A DNA stretch of 64,000 nucleotides, taken from contig OZ251578.1 of the NCBI GenBank assembly GCA_965243835.1, forward strand, positions 1,922,001 to 1,986,000. Reading direction: 5' to 3'. The notes below the pieces were generated by a model, which saw nothing but the letters and a program-made list of their open reading frames with translations, did no database searches and was not told the origin of the DNA. The translations under genes and the position numbers were made by a program. Source of the stretch: G965202665 sp965243835. Its GTDB lineage: Bacteria; Actinomycetota; Acidimicrobiia; Spongiisociales; Spongiisociaceae. Of the stretch, positions 34,997 to 44,842 are shown one piece after another. Position 1 is the stretch's first letter, and the number at the start of each line of letters is the position of its first letter.

Positions 34997-37087
34997 TCAC
35001 GTGACGGCGACTTCGTCCATACGGTAGGCCTCGATGACATCCCCCTCTTTGACATCCCGGAAACGGTCCAGGCCGATACCGCACTCATACCCGTAGGACA
35101 CTTCGGGGACATCGTCCTTGAACCGCCTCAGCGAAGCTACTTTGCCGTCGTAGACGACCACTCCGCCCCGGAGCAACCGCACCGCGCCGTCGCGGGCGAT
35201 GGCTCCTTCGGTTACGTAACAGCCGGCCACCGGCCCCAACCGGGGCACCCGGAAAACGGCCCTGACCTCGGCCGTCCCCAGCACCTGCTCCACTTCTTCG
35301 GGGGCGATGCGGCCGGTCAGCAATCGTTTCAAGTCGTCCAACAACTCGTAGATGATGGGGTAGGTGCGGATTTCCACCCCCGCCCCTTCCGCCGCCCGCC
35401 GGGCGTTGCCGTCGGGACGAACGTTGAAACCGACCACCACCGCATCGGCCGCATCGGCCAACCGCACATCGTTTTCGGTAATCCCGCCCACTGCGGCGTG
35501 CAGGACCGTCACCCGGCCCCCGGCGATTTCCAGTTTGCCCACCGCATCCCGGATGGCCCCCGCCGACCCGTCGGCGTCGGCTTTCACCACCAGGTTCAGT
35601 TCGGTCTGTTTCTCGGTCCGCAACTGCTCCAAAAGCCTTCCCAGACGTTGGCGGGCGGTGGGCACCACCAGCTCCCGGGCCCGGTCGTCGGCCACCTGCT
35701 CGGCGGCCCGGGCCCGGGCCGTCCGGTCATCGGCCGCCGTCTCGAACAACTCCCCCGCCGCCGGAACCCCCGACCAACCGGACACCAAAACCGGAGCGGA
35801 GGGAGGGGCTTCCTCGACCCGGGCTCCCTTGTCGTCGATCATCAGACGCACCCGGCCGCTCACCGGGCCGGCCACCACCGAGTCGCCCCGGCGGAGCGTG
35901 CCCCGCCCGACGATGACGGTAGCCACCGCCCCCATCCCCTTGTCCAGGCGACTTTCGATCACCACGCCGGAAGCGGGGGCCCCGGGGTTGGCTTGCAACT
36001 CGGCCACTTGCGCATGCAGGTCGATCATCTCCAGCAGGCCGTCCACGCCTTCGCCGTTCAGGGCGGACATTTCCACCGACACCACATCGCCGCCCAACTC
36101 TTCCACCACCACCTCGTGTTCGGTGAGCATGGCCCGGGCCCGCACCGGGTCGGCCCCTTCCGCGTCCATCTTGTTGATCGCCACGATCATCGGCACCCCG
36201 GCCGCTTGGGCGTGGCTGATGGCTTCCGCGGTCTGCGGCATCACCCCGTCGTCGGCGGCCACCACCAGCACCACGATGTCGGTCACTTCCGCCCCCCGGG
36301 CCCGCATGGCGGTGAAGGCTTCGTGTCCCGGCGTGTCGATAAAAGTCAACCGGGCGCCCCCCGTCTCCACCTGATACGCTCCGATGTGCTGGGTGATGCC
36401 GCCCGCCTCGCCCGCCGCCACGTTGGAGTTGCGGATGGCGTCCAACAGGGTGGTTTTCCCATGATCCACATGCCCCATAACCGTCACCACCGGGGGGCGG
36501 GGAACCAGATCGTCCGGGTCATCGTGGAACACCCGGCGGGTCCGCACCGCAACCTGCTCTACTTCCTCCGCCTGGGCCTGCTCCACTTCCACCAGATATC
36601 CCAACTGCTCCCCCAGCTTCTCGACGGACTCCATCGGCATGGGAGCGGCGGCGGCGGCCATAAAGCCCATTGACAACAGACGACGGATTATTTCCCCTAC
36701 CGGGTGGCGGACGGCCTGCGCGAACTCCTGAACGGAAATGTCGGAGGAAATCGTCAACAGTTCCACCTGACCGCGGCCGGGTTGCAACACCTTCTTGGCC
36801 CGGGCCCGCGAGGCCTGCTCGGCTTCGAAAGCCCGCACCGCGGCCGCGGCGGCCGCCGCTTCTTCGGCTTCGGTGCGGGGCGGGGCGGGAGGAGGAGGGG
36901 GCGGAGGGGGCGGAGGGGGCGGGGCGGGGTCGGGCATAAAGGCGGCCCGCACCGCCTCCGTTTGCGTTTCGTTCAGGCTGGAGGAAGTGGTAGTGACGGA
37001 AAACTCCATCTCTTGGGCTTTGGCTAAAACCTCCTTGGAGGCCAGTCCCAACTTTTTCGCCAACTCATGGATTCTGATGTTGGCCAC
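34997..37087 (-). CDS. infB: Translation initiation factor IF-2
   Basis: A 696-residue GTPase that brings initiator tRNA to the 30S subunit. A short N-terminal domain (IRIHELAKKLGLASKEVLAKAQEM), a Pro/Ala-rich linker, and the G domain with GHVDHGKTTLLDAIR (G1), DTPGHEAF (G3) and NKMD (G4) are followed by domains II-IV. The N-terminal region is compact for an actinobacterium. The start is GTG 37087, sharing one base with the nusA stop (TAGTG). Confidence 0.96.
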   Translation of the reverse strand: MANIRIHELAKKLGLASKEVLAKAQEMEFSVTTTSSSLNETQTEAVRAAFMPDPAPPPPPPPPPPPPAPPRTEAEEAAAAAAAVRAFEAEQASRARAKKVLQPGRGQVELLTISSDISVQEFAQAVRHPVGEIIRRLLSMGFMAAAAAPMPMESVEKLGEQLGYLVEVEQAQAEEVEQVAVRTRRVFHDDPDDLVPRPPVVTVMGHVDHGKTTLLDAIRNSNVAAGEAGGITQHIGAYQVETGGARLTFIDTPGHEAFTAMRARGAEVTDIVVLVVAADDGVMPQTAEAISHAQAAGVPMIVAINKMDAEGADPVRARAMLTEHEVVVEELGGDVVSVEMSALNGEGVDGLLEMIDLHAQVAELQANPGAPASGVVIESRLDKGMGAVATVIVGRGTLRRGDSVVAGPVSGRVRLMIDDKGARVEEAPPSAPVLVSGWSGVPAAGELFETAADDRTARARAAEQVADDRARELVVPTARQRLGRLLEQLRTEKQTELNLVVKADADGSAGAIRDAVGKLEIAGGRVTVLHAAVGGITENDVRLADAADAVVVGFNVRPDGNARRAAEGAGVEIRTYPIIYELLDDLKRLLTGRIAPEEVEQVLGTAEVRAVFRVPRLGPVAGCYVTEGAIARDGAVRLLRGGVVVYDGKVASLRRFKDDVPEVSYGYECGIGLDRFRDVKEGDVIEAYRMDEVAVT

Positions 37088-38472
37088 TAGGGAATCGCCT
37101 CTTCCTCCGCATCCTCCCCCGCCTGCTTTCCGGACGGCCCGGGAACGGCGTCGACGGCGCCGTCATCGCTTGCGGTCGGCGAAGACGGGGCCTCATCGAC
37201 CGCCTCCTCCCCGGCCCGCTCATCGCTCCCCGCGGCGGCGGACGCGGGGGCGGGAGGAGAGACTTCGGGAGAGGCGACTTCGGGCGATACCTCGGGAACC
37301 TCGGTTACGGCAACGGACGGCTCCTCGGCTGCCGGCGGGGCAACCGGGGCGGGAGCGACGGCCTCGGGCGGCGCCTCGGGAACAGCAAGAGAAGGCTCCT
37401 CGGTTGCCGGCGGAGCCGCGGGGGCGGGAGCGGGGGCGACGGCCTCGGGCGGCGGCCCGGGAACGGGGGGCGGGGCGGCCGGTTTGGTACGGGAGGCGTC
37501 GCTTTGAATGTCGATCTTGTAGCCGGTGAGCCGGGCGGCCAGCCGGGCGTTCTGGCCGTCCCGGCCGATGGCCAACGACAACTGGTGCTCGCTCACGATC
37601 ACCGTGGCCATCCTCTCCTCCCGGTTAACCCGCACGTCGCGCACCTTGGCCGGGCCCAGGGACTCGATTATGAACAGGGCGGGATCTTCATGCCATTGCA
37701 CCACGTCTACTTTCTCGCCCCGCAACTCGTTGACCACGTTGCGCACCCTTCTTCCCTGGGCTCCGACGCACGCCCCTTTCGGATCCACGTTGGGATCGTT
37801 GGAGAAAACCGCGATCTTGGTGCGATGACCGGCGTCCCGGGCGATGGACTTGACCTGCACCGTTCCGTCCATCAACTCCGGAACTTCGATTTCCAACAGG
37901 CGGCGCACCAGGTCGCGGTCGGAGCGGGACACCACCACTTGCGCTCCCTTGGCCTCCCGGTTCACTTCCACGATGAGGGCTTTGACCCGGGCTCCGCGCT
38001 CCAGCCGCTCGAAGGGTATCCGCTCCGAGCCGGGCATTATCGCTTCGGCGCCGCCCAAACCGCCCAAGTCGATAATGGTGGCGCGGTGGTCGTGTTGCTG
38101 CACCGTCCCGGTGACCAGATCCCCCTTCTGGCCTTCGTACTGGGCGAACACCAGATCCCGCTTGGTCTGCCGCAACAGGTGCGACATCACCTGTTTGGCG
38201 GTGGAGGCGGCGATGCGTCCGAAGTCGCCGGGCGTATCCTCCCATTCCCGGACCACGTTGCCTTCCGCGTCCAGTTCCTGGGCGTAAATGATTATTTCCA
38301 ATCCGTCATCGTCCCGGGCGATGGTCACCCGGGCTTCCTCGGCCGCGCCGGGGCTCCGCTTGTAGGCCGATACCAGGGCGTTGGCCAAGGCTTCCAGAAT
38401 GTTCTCCACCGGGATGCCCCGCTCCCGCCCCAGGTTTTCCAAGGCCTCCACTACTATGTAATCCATCCTCAT
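37087..38472 (-). CDS. nusA: Transcription termination/antitermination factor NusA
   Basis: A 461-residue RNA polymerase factor. The N-terminal domain is followed by S1 (GDLVTGTVQQHDHRATIIDLG), KH1 (RDAGHRTKIAVFSNDPNVDPKGACVG) and KH2 (MATVIVSEHQLSLAIGRDGQNARLA). The actinobacterial form lacks the acidic repeats of Proteobacteria. Residues about 335-461 are instead a long Ala/Pro/Glu tail containing an in-frame tandem repeat (PPEAVAPAP...EEPS-AV). The gene follows rimP by 4 nt and is overlapped by infB. Confidence 0.95.
   Translation of the reverse strand: MRMDYIVVEALENLGRERGIPVENILEALANALVSAYKRSPGAAEEARVTIARDDDGLEIIIYAQELDAEGNVVREWEDTPGDFGRIAASTAKQVMSHLLRQTKRDLVFAQYEGQKGDLVTGTVQQHDHRATIIDLGGLGGAEAIMPGSERIPFERLERGARVKALIVEVNREAKGAQVVVSRSDRDLVRRLLEIEVPELMDGTVQVKSIARDAGHRTKIAVFSNDPNVDPKGACVGAQGRRVRNVVNELRGEKVDVVQWHEDPALFIIESLGPAKVRDVRVNREERMATVIVSEHQLSLAIGRDGQNARLAARLTGYKIDIQSDASRTKPAAPPPVPGPPPEAVAPAPAPAAPPATEEPSLAVPEAPPEAVAPAPVAPPAAEEPSVAVTEVPEVSPEVASPEVSPPAPASAAAGSDERAGEEAVDEAPSSPTASDDGAVDAVPGPSGKQAGEDAEEEAIP
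37305..37460 (-). repeat. In-frame tandem repeat in the NusA tail
   Basis: Two copies of about 26 codons, each reading PPEAVAPAP-AP...EEPS-AV, lie head to tail in the low-complexity C-terminus of NusA. A shorter VSPEVASPEVSPP run follows. Confidence 0.75.
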
Positions 38473-38476
38473 AACA

Positions 38477-38965
38477 TCACCTCTTCCCGCCCGGTTTGAC
38501 CGGTTTCTTCCATTCGAATACGGTGCGGGCCGCGGCTACCTCGGCGAAGGCGATGCGGCGGGGTTGGGAACCGACCCGCATGACGAACCCGTCCCCTTCC
38601 ACCGTCTCCAGCACCCCCCGATGGCGGGTTTGCCCCTCCACTTCGCAGGTGGTGCTTATTTTCACGTCGCTTCCGACTGACTTTTCATAGTGGTTGCGGC
38701 GGCGCAGCTTCCGCTCCAAGCCGGGGGAGGTCACCTCCAAGGTGTAGGAGCCGGCGAACAGGTCCTGCTCGTCCAACAGCCGGGACAGGGCGCGGGAGGC
38801 GCCGGACAACCGGTCCACATCCACTCCCCGCCCTCCGGCACCGCCGTCCACCGTCACCCGCACCAAGCGCGGGCCATCCCCGGCCACCTCCAAGTCGTCG
38901 AGCTCCAGCCCGGCCTCTTGCAGGCAATCTTCGCACAGCGACCACAATCGGTCGGCGTCGGCCAC
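38477..38965 (-). CDS. rimP: Ribosome maturation factor RimP
   Basis: A 162-residue factor needed for 30S assembly. The N-terminal alpha/beta domain includes LDDLEVAGDGPRLVRVTVD and GVDVDRLSGASRALSRLLDE. LEVTSPGLERKL is the most conserved motif of the family, followed by the C-terminal SH3-like domain. GTG 38965 is the start. It is the first gene of rimP-nusA-infB-DUF503-rbfA. Confidence 0.93.
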   Translation of the reverse strand: MADADRLWSLCEDCLQEAGLELDDLEVAGDGPRLVRVTVDGGAGGRGVDVDRLSGASRALSRLLDEQDLFAGSYTLEVTSPGLERKLRRRNHYEKSVGSDVKISTTCEVEGQTRHRGVLETVEGDGFVMRVGSQPRRIAFAEVAAARTVFEWKKPVKPGGKR

Positions 38966-39152
38966 GGAACCATCCTCTCTACAGCCCGTTTCCGGGCGTT
39001 GCGGACGCGACTTGGCCGGTTCCTTTTCCGCAAAGAAAAGGGGCGGGCGCCGCGCCCACCCTATCGGAACCGGAAACCGCGTCGTACGTTTACCGGCATT
39101 AGTATAGCAGGCGCCGCCGACTAACGCCCGCCCGCTCGTCTACGGCTGGAAA
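38966..39152. other. Gap between proS and rimP
   Basis: It should hold the rimP-nusA-infB promoter. An AT-rich stretch at 39098-39110 (minus strand CTATACTAATGCC) offers a plausible -10. A NusA/RimP leader regulator could be present, but I cannot define one. Confidence 0.4.
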
Positions 39153-40868
39153 TTATTGGAAAATTATTTCCCGCAACCGGGGGGCGGCCTCCGACAGGGG
39201 CAAGGTTTCCTCCCGCGTCCCGTCCCTGGATTTAAGTTCCGCAACCCCTTTTTCCAGACCGCGGGGGCCGATGGTCAAACGATAGGGAACGCCGATCAGT
39301 TCGGCGTCGGCGAACTTGACCCCGGGACGCTCGTCCCGGTCGTCCAACAAAACCTCCACCCCGGCCCCGGACAGATCCCGGTACGCGGTTTCCGCCGCAG
39401 CCGAGACCGCCTCCTCGTCGGGCCGGAGCACGGTGATCGCCACCGCGAACGGAGCTATGGCCGGCGGCCAAACAATCCCCCGCCCGTCGTGGGAATCTTC
39501 CACCACCGCGGCCATCAACCTTCCCACGCCGATCCCGTAGGAACCCATGACGATCGGAGAGGGCGCGCCCGCCTCGTCCAACACCGACGCCCCCAAAGCC
39601 TCCGAATATTTACGGCCCAGTTTGAAAATGTGGCCCACTTCGATCACGTCGGCGACCGACAGCCTCCCCCGCCGGCACCGGGGGCAGGTTTCGCCGTCCG
39701 CAACGCGGCGGATGTCCAGCCACCGCTCCACCTTGACGTCGCGCGCAAAGTCCACTCCCCGCAAATGAAAGTCGTCCCGGTTGGCCCCGGTTGTCAGATT
39801 GACGCGGCCCCGCAGGGCGGGATCGGCGATCACCGGCAAATCCGTTCCCACCGGTCCCAGGCTCCCCGGACGGGCCCCCATGACGGCCGCAATCTCCTCT
39901 TCCTCGGCCGTCCGCACTTCGGCCGGGCCCAGGGCGTCGACCAGTTTCTGAACTTCCACCTCGTGGTCGCCCCGCACCGCGGCCAAGGCGGCCCGGCCCC
40001 CCACCATCATCACCAGGGTTTTGATCTGCCGGCGGGGGGCGGCGAACTCCCCCATTTCGGACAGGGCGGCGATGGTGCGCACCCCGGGAGTGGGGAAAGT
40101 TTCGGGCGGCCCCTCCCAAGGCTCGTCCTCCACTTCCGGCAACAGGGAGACGGCCCGCTCCAGGTTGGCGGCGTAGTCGCATTGGCCGCACCGGGCCACC
40201 CGGTCTTCGCCGGTGGGGCAAACCACCGCGAACTCCACCGAGTCGTTGCCCCCCATATTGCCCGAGGAGGCCTCCACCTCGATCGCATCCAGCCCGCATC
40301 TCCGGAAAATACGCTGATAGGCCCCGCGGTGGGCCTGGAACTGGACGTCAAGGCCCGCCTCGTCCGCATCCAGCGAATAGGAGTCTTTCATCGTGAATTC
40401 CCGCACCCGCAACAGCCCGGAGCGGGGCCGGGCCTCGTCCCTGAATTTGGTCTGGATGTGATACCAGAGCTGGGGCAGTTCCTTGTAGGAGATCAGTTCG
40501 GAGGCCAAGCGGGCGAACACCTCCTCGTGGGTGAGCGCCAAGGCCAAGTCGGTATCCTTGCGGTCTTTGAACTTGACCAAGATTCCCTCGACGTCGTCCC
40601 ACCGCCCGGTCTTTTTCCAGATTTCACCGGGGTGGACCACCGGGGCCAGGCATTCCTGCCCGCCGATGGCGTCCATTTCCTCGCGGATTATGCCCTCGAT
40701 CTTGCGGGCGACCCGCATTCCCAGCGGCAACAGGGAATAGGATCCGGCCATCAAGCGGCGGATGAACCCTCCCCGCACCAGCAGGCGATGGCTGGGAGCC
40801 GCCGCATCGGCGGGGTCCTCGCGCAAGGTGGGTATGAAATACCGGGACCAGCGCACGGCTCCGCTCAC
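39153..40868 (-). CDS. proS: Prolyl-tRNA synthetase
   Basis: A 571-residue class II synthetase of the bacterial type with an inserted editing (YbaK-like) domain in the middle (about 235-390). Class motifs include SYSLLPLGMRVARKIEGIIREEM, the motif 2 region FRDEARPRSGLLRVREFTMKDSYSLD and motif 3 GSYGIGVGRLMAAVVE. A CGQCDYAAN segment is typical. GTG 40868 overlaps the stop of the TM2 gene (GTGA). Confidence 0.96.
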   Translation of the reverse strand: MSGAVRWSRYFIPTLREDPADAAAPSHRLLVRGGFIRRLMAGSYSLLPLGMRVARKIEGIIREEMDAIGGQECLAPVVHPGEIWKKTGRWDDVEGILVKFKDRKDTDLALALTHEEVFARLASELISYKELPQLWYHIQTKFRDEARPRSGLLRVREFTMKDSYSLDADEAGLDVQFQAHRGAYQRIFRRCGLDAIEVEASSGNMGGNDSVEFAVVCPTGEDRVARCGQCDYAANLERAVSLLPEVEDEPWEGPPETFPTPGVRTIAALSEMGEFAAPRRQIKTLVMMVGGRAALAAVRGDHEVEVQKLVDALGPAEVRTAEEEEIAAVMGARPGSLGPVGTDLPVIADPALRGRVNLTTGANRDDFHLRGVDFARDVKVERWLDIRRVADGETCPRCRRGRLSVADVIEVGHIFKLGRKYSEALGASVLDEAGAPSPIVMGSYGIGVGRLMAAVVEDSHDGRGIVWPPAIAPFAVAITVLRPDEEAVSAAAETAYRDLSGAGVEVLLDDRDERPGVKFADAELIGVPYRLTIGPRGLEKGVAELKSRDGTREETLPLSEAAPRLREIIFQ

Positions 40869-41092
40869 GCTCCGTAATCGATAAGCGGTTTTCCGTCGCC
40901 GTCGCGCGCTTTGCCGGTGCAGACCAGCACCAGGTCAACGATAAACCAAATACCGAAGGTCAGCCACCACAAGAGCAACTTGGCGATCCCCAGCCCCACC
41001 CGGCCGGTGATCATACGATCGACGCCGAGCCAACCCAGGAAAATGGAGCACACCACCGCGGCGGTGAAAGAGGGGTGAACAGTGGCGTTCAT
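40865..41092 (-). CDS. TM2-domain membrane protein
   Basis: A 75-residue protein with two hydrophobic helices joined by a short turn (FLGWLGVDRMITGRVGLGIAKLLLWWLTFGIWFIVDLVLV), the TM2 domain of unknown function. The GxxGxDRFxxG-type loop is conserved. AAAGGAGAAAC precedes the ATG. The proS start overlaps its stop, so ProRS would be translated by coupling from this small gene. Confidence 0.85.
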   Translation of the reverse strand: MNATVHPSFTAAVVCSIFLGWLGVDRMITGRVGLGIAKLLLWWLTFGIWFIVDLVLVCTGKARDGDGKPLIDYGA

Positions 41093-41194
41093 TGTTTCTC
41101 CTTTGCCGGGACATTGTCCGCCTCCGATGGGCCGCCCGGTATCGCCACTATACCCCGTACTGCCGACAAAACGTTGCGCGCGGTTTCCCCCGGA

Positions 41195-41224
41195 GGGGGA
41201 GTCTCAATGGAGACTTCCCCTTTT
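41195..41224. terminator. Hairpin between the acyltransferase and TM2 genes
   Basis: GGGGGAGTCTC, AAT and GGAGACTTCCCC form an 11-bp stem followed on the plus strand by TTTT. On the minus strand it lies just after the acyltransferase stop, where it could separate the two transcripts. Confidence 0.5.
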
Positions 41225-41241
41225 GAAATAAGAACCGGGAA

Positions 41242-42333
41242 CTAGGAACGTTCGTAGCGGGCGCGGGGCAACTTGCCGTACAGCCAGAGCAGGGGCCAAG
41301 TGGCCAGGGCGGGAGCCAACAGCCACACCGGGCGGGTCAGCCACCATTCCAGGTCGGGGAGGGGCGGGGGCAGGTAGCCGAACCCGGCCAGGACGGCCAC
41401 CGCCGCCGCCATCCCGGTGGTGTGGAACAGGTACAAGGGCAACGAGTTCCGATTCATCCAGGACAGGAGGCGCCGGGCGGCAACGCCGGTTTCCAGCCAG
41501 GCCAGGACCCGGGGGCGGATCAGCAGGACCAAACCCACCTGCAGAAAGGTGAAAGCCACGATGGCCAGGGTGGGCGGCCCCATGTTGGACAGGCCCTCGC
41601 CGGTCACTCCCACCAGCGAACGGGGGTAAAAACCCATGTTGGTCAGGGCGGCCAGTCCGAACAACCCTCCCCAAAACATCATCCAGGCGACGCGGGCGGG
41701 GGCGGCCGCCAGCCGTTCGTAGAAGAAACCCAGTTGGTGGGCCAAACCCCATATCACCACGAAATTAACCCAGGCCGCCCAGCCCTGGCCCTGGGCGAAA
41801 CGGAGCACATCCAACACTGCGGCCAAGCCCAGCAGCCACACCGGGACCAACTCCCCCCACCGCCAGTGCGCCCGGATGGCCAGCGGGGCCAAGAGAACCA
41901 GCATCAGGTAAATGACCAGAAACCACAGCGGGAACAGCACCAACAGCACCGCCGACCAGGTCCAGTCCGGATCGCCAGCGGCTTCCAGAATCCAGCCTAT
42001 TCCCACCCAGGCCGCAATCAAGCCCAAGGCGGGGAGAAACAACCGGCCCAGCCGGCGGCGGAGGAAGCGACGGGAATCGCCGGGAACGTAATCGGCGAAA
42101 GCCCGATGATGGGTGTAACCGCCCACGAAGAAGAAAACCGGCATCACCTGCAACAACCAGGTTCCCACCCACAGCCAACGGCTCCAGCCGATGGGGTTGG
42201 TGGAAGTAACCGATTGGGGGGTCACTACCAGGATGGTGAACATCCAATGCCATATCACCACCACCACCACCAACGAAAATGATCTCAGGAAATCAATGTA
42301 CCGATCCCGGCCCGCTCCCGCCATGTCCGCCAT
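41242..42333 (-). CDS. Acyltransferase-3-family membrane protein
   Basis: A 363-residue integral membrane protein of about ten helices. RDRYIDFLRSFSLVVVVVIWHW is the N-terminal signature with the catalytic-type histidine, and FFFVGGYTHHRAF is the second conserved segment. Members acylate sugars or lipids in the envelope; the substrate is unknown. It is placed between ispG and proS, where other actinobacteria usually have a small acetyltransferase gene. TATCCT lies 8 nt before the ATG, so it may be leaderless. Confidence 0.82.
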   Translation of the reverse strand: MADMAGAGRDRYIDFLRSFSLVVVVVIWHWMFTILVVTPQSVTSTNPIGWSRWLWVGTWLLQVMPVFFFVGGYTHHRAFADYVPGDSRRFLRRRLGRLFLPALGLIAAWVGIGWILEAAGDPDWTWSAVLLVLFPLWFLVIYLMLVLLAPLAIRAHWRWGELVPVWLLGLAAVLDVLRFAQGQGWAAWVNFVVIWGLAHQLGFFYERLAAAPARVAWMMFWGGLFGLAALTNMGFYPRSLVGVTGEGLSNMGPPTLAIVAFTFLQVGLVLLIRPRVLAWLETGVAARRLLSWMNRNSLPLYLFHTTGMAAAVAVLAGFGYLPPPLPDLEWWLTRPVWLLAPALATWPLLWLYGKLPRARYERS

Positions 42334-42407
42334 AGTCCGTCAGGATACCGGCGGGCGGGCCCGGCCGTCCCGCAAACCCGCCGCCAAACCGGGCCGGGGG
42401 GCGACCC

Positions 42408-43616
42408 TCAGGGGCGGGAAGCCGCCTCCCGGACGGCGGCGCGGCGGGAATCGGTGCGGTTGGCGTCGCCCTGAATGACCAGCAACTGTTCCCGGTCTTG
42501 GGCGGCGGCTTGCTCGGCCGAGGCGTCGGCGGCGGCCACCCGGGCCTCGACCCCCTCCTCCGCCAGGCGGCGGGCTTCCTCCAACAGGGCCTCCACCATT
42601 TCCTCTTCGGGAACCACCCGCACCACTTTCCCCTTGATGAACAGATGCCCCCTCCCCCGACCGGCGGCGATGCCGATGTCCGCTTCCCGGGCTTCGCCCG
42701 GGCCGTTGACCACGCACCCCATCACCGCCACCTGGATGGGCAGGTTTTCGGCCTCTAATCGCTCCTGGGCCCGGGCCGCCAAGCCCAGCACGTCCACTTC
42801 CGCCCGCCCGCAACTGGGGCAGGCGATCAAATCCAGGCCGGTGCGTTCCCGCAGTCCCAAAAACTCCAGCAGTTGGCGGCCCGCCTTGGCTTCCTCCACC
42901 GGGTCGGCGGTCAGCGAGAAGCGGATGGTGTCCCCGATTCCCTCCAAAAGCAAGGCGGCGATGCCCGCCACCGACTTGATCAGCCCGCCCGGAGGGGGCC
43001 CGGCTTCGGTCACCCCCAAGTGCAAAGGATGGTCCACCGTCTCCGACAGCAACCGGTACGCGGCCACCATGGTGGGGACATCGGAATGTTTGACCGAAAT
43101 CTTGATGTCGGAAAACCCCTCCTCGGCCAAATATTCAATTTCCCGGAGGGCGGAAGCGGTCATCGCCTCCGGGGTGGCCGATCCGTACCGTTCCAGCAAC
43201 TCCCGGTCCAGGCTGCCCGCGTTCACCCCCACCCGGATGGGAATCCCCCGCGCCTTGGCCTCCCGGGCCACCGCCCGGATATGCTCCGGTTTGCGGATGT
43301 TGCCGGGATTAAGGCGCAGTCCCTGCACCCCGGCCTCCAATGCCGCCAAGGCCAGACGGTACTGGTAATGAACGTCGGCGATTATGGGGACCGGCGCCCG
43401 GGGGACTATCTCCGCCAGCCCGGCCGCGGCCTCCACGTCGTTGCAGGTAATGCGCACCAGGTCGGCCCCCGCCCCGGCCAGGGCGTAGGTCTGGGCCAGG
43501 GTGCCGTCCACATCGGCGGTTTTGGTGGTGGTCATGGACTGGACGGAAACCGGGGCCCCTCCGCCCACCGCCACCGACCCCACCTGAATGCGTCGCGTTC
43601 GTTTCCGGGTGATCAT
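42408..43616 (-). CDS. ispG: 4-Hydroxy-3-methylbut-2-enyl diphosphate synthase
   Basis: A 402-residue iron-sulfur enzyme of the methylerythritol phosphate pathway. The N-terminal RRIQVGSVAVGGGAPVSVQSMTTTKT and IADVHYQYRLALAALE mark the TIM barrel. The C-terminal cluster-binding region has IACPSCGRAEVDV and VMGCVVNGPGEA. The last 45 residues after the cluster domain are an Ala/Glu-rich extension. dxr and rseP upstream on the same strand form the usual dxr-rseP-ispG group. Confidence 0.95.
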   Translation of the reverse strand: MITRKRTRRIQVGSVAVGGGAPVSVQSMTTTKTADVDGTLAQTYALAGAGADLVRITCNDVEAAAGLAEIVPRAPVPIIADVHYQYRLALAALEAGVQGLRLNPGNIRKPEHIRAVAREAKARGIPIRVGVNAGSLDRELLERYGSATPEAMTASALREIEYLAEEGFSDIKISVKHSDVPTMVAAYRLLSETVDHPLHLGVTEAGPPPGGLIKSVAGIAALLLEGIGDTIRFSLTADPVEEAKAGRQLLEFLGLRERTGLDLIACPSCGRAEVDVLGLAARAQERLEAENLPIQVAVMGCVVNGPGEAREADIGIAAGRGRGHLFIKGKVVRVVPEEEMVEALLEEARRLAEEGVEARVAAADASAEQAAAQDREQLLVIQGDANRTDSRRAAVREAASRP

Positions 43617-43626
43617 CGCTCCCCCA

Positions 43627-44739
43627 TCATAAGCCCAAATTGAGGGGGTTCACGATGTCCAGGATGACCGCCACCAACCCCAGGAAAAAAACCAGCCCGA
43701 TCACGGCCGCCGCCACCGGGAACAACTTGCGGGTGTTGGCCCGGCGGCCGGTGACCTTCTCGTACAAGGCTACCGCGAAGTGGCCGCCGTCCAGCGGATA
43801 AAGGGGGATGCTGTTGAAAATGGCCAATGTGATGTTGACCACCGCCATCAGGGCCAGCAGGTTGACCAGGCCCGACCGCTCCAACTGGGCCCCGATCTGC
43901 ACCAGGCCGATGGGGCTGACTAGGCGGATCTCGTCCGGCACCTGCCGGTCGCCGCCCAGCACCCCCAGCAGGTTGAGCAAGGAGTCGGGGCGCAGAATCC
44001 TCCCCACCGAAGCGACCGTCCCCGTCGCCACGTCCCATTCCATCCGCGCCGCCCGCCCGGCCGCCGTCAACGGACCGATGGAAGCGCGCCGGGGCTGGGG
44101 GGAAATCCCCAGAAAGCCCACCTCCTCCCCCCCGGAATCGAGCTGGGAAGCCAAAGTTGCCGTCTGCGACCGGGCCCGGCCGTCCCGGGTGAAATCAATA
44201 ACGATGGTACGGTTCGGCCAACCGGAAATGAGGGCGGCGGTCTCCCACCACTCCCGCACCGGAACCCCGTCCAGGGCGGTGATGACGTCCCCCTCCCGCA
44301 GGCCGGCCTCTGCCGCCGGGGAAGGGCTTCCGTCCTCCAGGTAACTCACCCGGGAGACGACGTTGGAGTACCCGGCGTCCCCCGAAATCAGGTACATGGC
44401 GAACAGCAGCGCAAAGGCCGTTATCAGGTTGAGCGTCACCCCGGACAGCACCACTACCGATTTGCGCCAGAAAGCCTGATCGCGGTAGGCGCGGTCCGCA
44501 TCGGCCGGGTCGATTTCCTCCCGATCATCCATCCCGGCGATGCGCACGTAGCCGCCCAGGGGGATGGCCTTGAATCCGTATTCGGTCTCCCCCCGCCGAA
44601 ACGACCACAGCCGGGGGCCGAACCCGACGAAAAACTCGGTGGCTTTCATCCCGGTGGCCCGGGCGGTAAAATAATGTCCGGCTTCGTGCACGATGATGAA
44701 CACCGTCAACGAAAGCACCATCAACACGCCGCCCAGCAT
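43627..44739 (-). CDS. rseP: Site-2 protease, RseP/Rip1-like zinc metalloprotease
   Basis: A 370-residue membrane protease that cleaves membrane-bound substrates such as anti-sigma factors. The first helix has the HEAGH zinc site (VHEAGHYFTARATGMK), a PDZ domain occupies the middle (AAEAGLREGDVITALDGVPVREW), and the C-terminal helices have PLYPLDGGHF, which supplies the third zinc ligand. GGGAGGAGG lies before the ATG. Confidence 0.93.
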   Translation of the reverse strand: MLGGVLMVLSLTVFIIVHEAGHYFTARATGMKATEFFVGFGPRLWSFRRGETEYGFKAIPLGGYVRIAGMDDREEIDPADADRAYRDQAFWRKSVVVLSGVTLNLITAFALLFAMYLISGDAGYSNVVSRVSYLEDGSPSPAAEAGLREGDVITALDGVPVREWWETAALISGWPNRTIVIDFTRDGRARSQTATLASQLDSGGEEVGFLGISPQPRRASIGPLTAAGRAARMEWDVATGTVASVGRILRPDSLLNLLGVLGGDRQVPDEIRLVSPIGLVQIGAQLERSGLVNLLALMAVVNITLAIFNSIPLYPLDGGHFAVALYEKVTGRRANTRKLFPVAAAVIGLVFFLGLVAVILDIVNPLNLGL

Positions 44740-44842
44740 GTCCTTACCTCCTCCCGTAGGCGGTTCGCCGTTTTTGCGTATGCCGCCAACCTAAACCGGG
44801 CGTGTGACACACCGCCGGCCCGACCGTCATCCCCTCCTCCGG

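Noticed and set aside
33060..36673. Long plus-strand frames opposite nrnA, rbfA and infB
   Set aside because: They are antisense to well-supported genes and composed of Pro/Arg/His runs.
38966..39152. tRNA or structured leader RNA before rimP
   Set aside because: No T-loop sequence or cloverleaf pattern was found here or elsewhere in the window.
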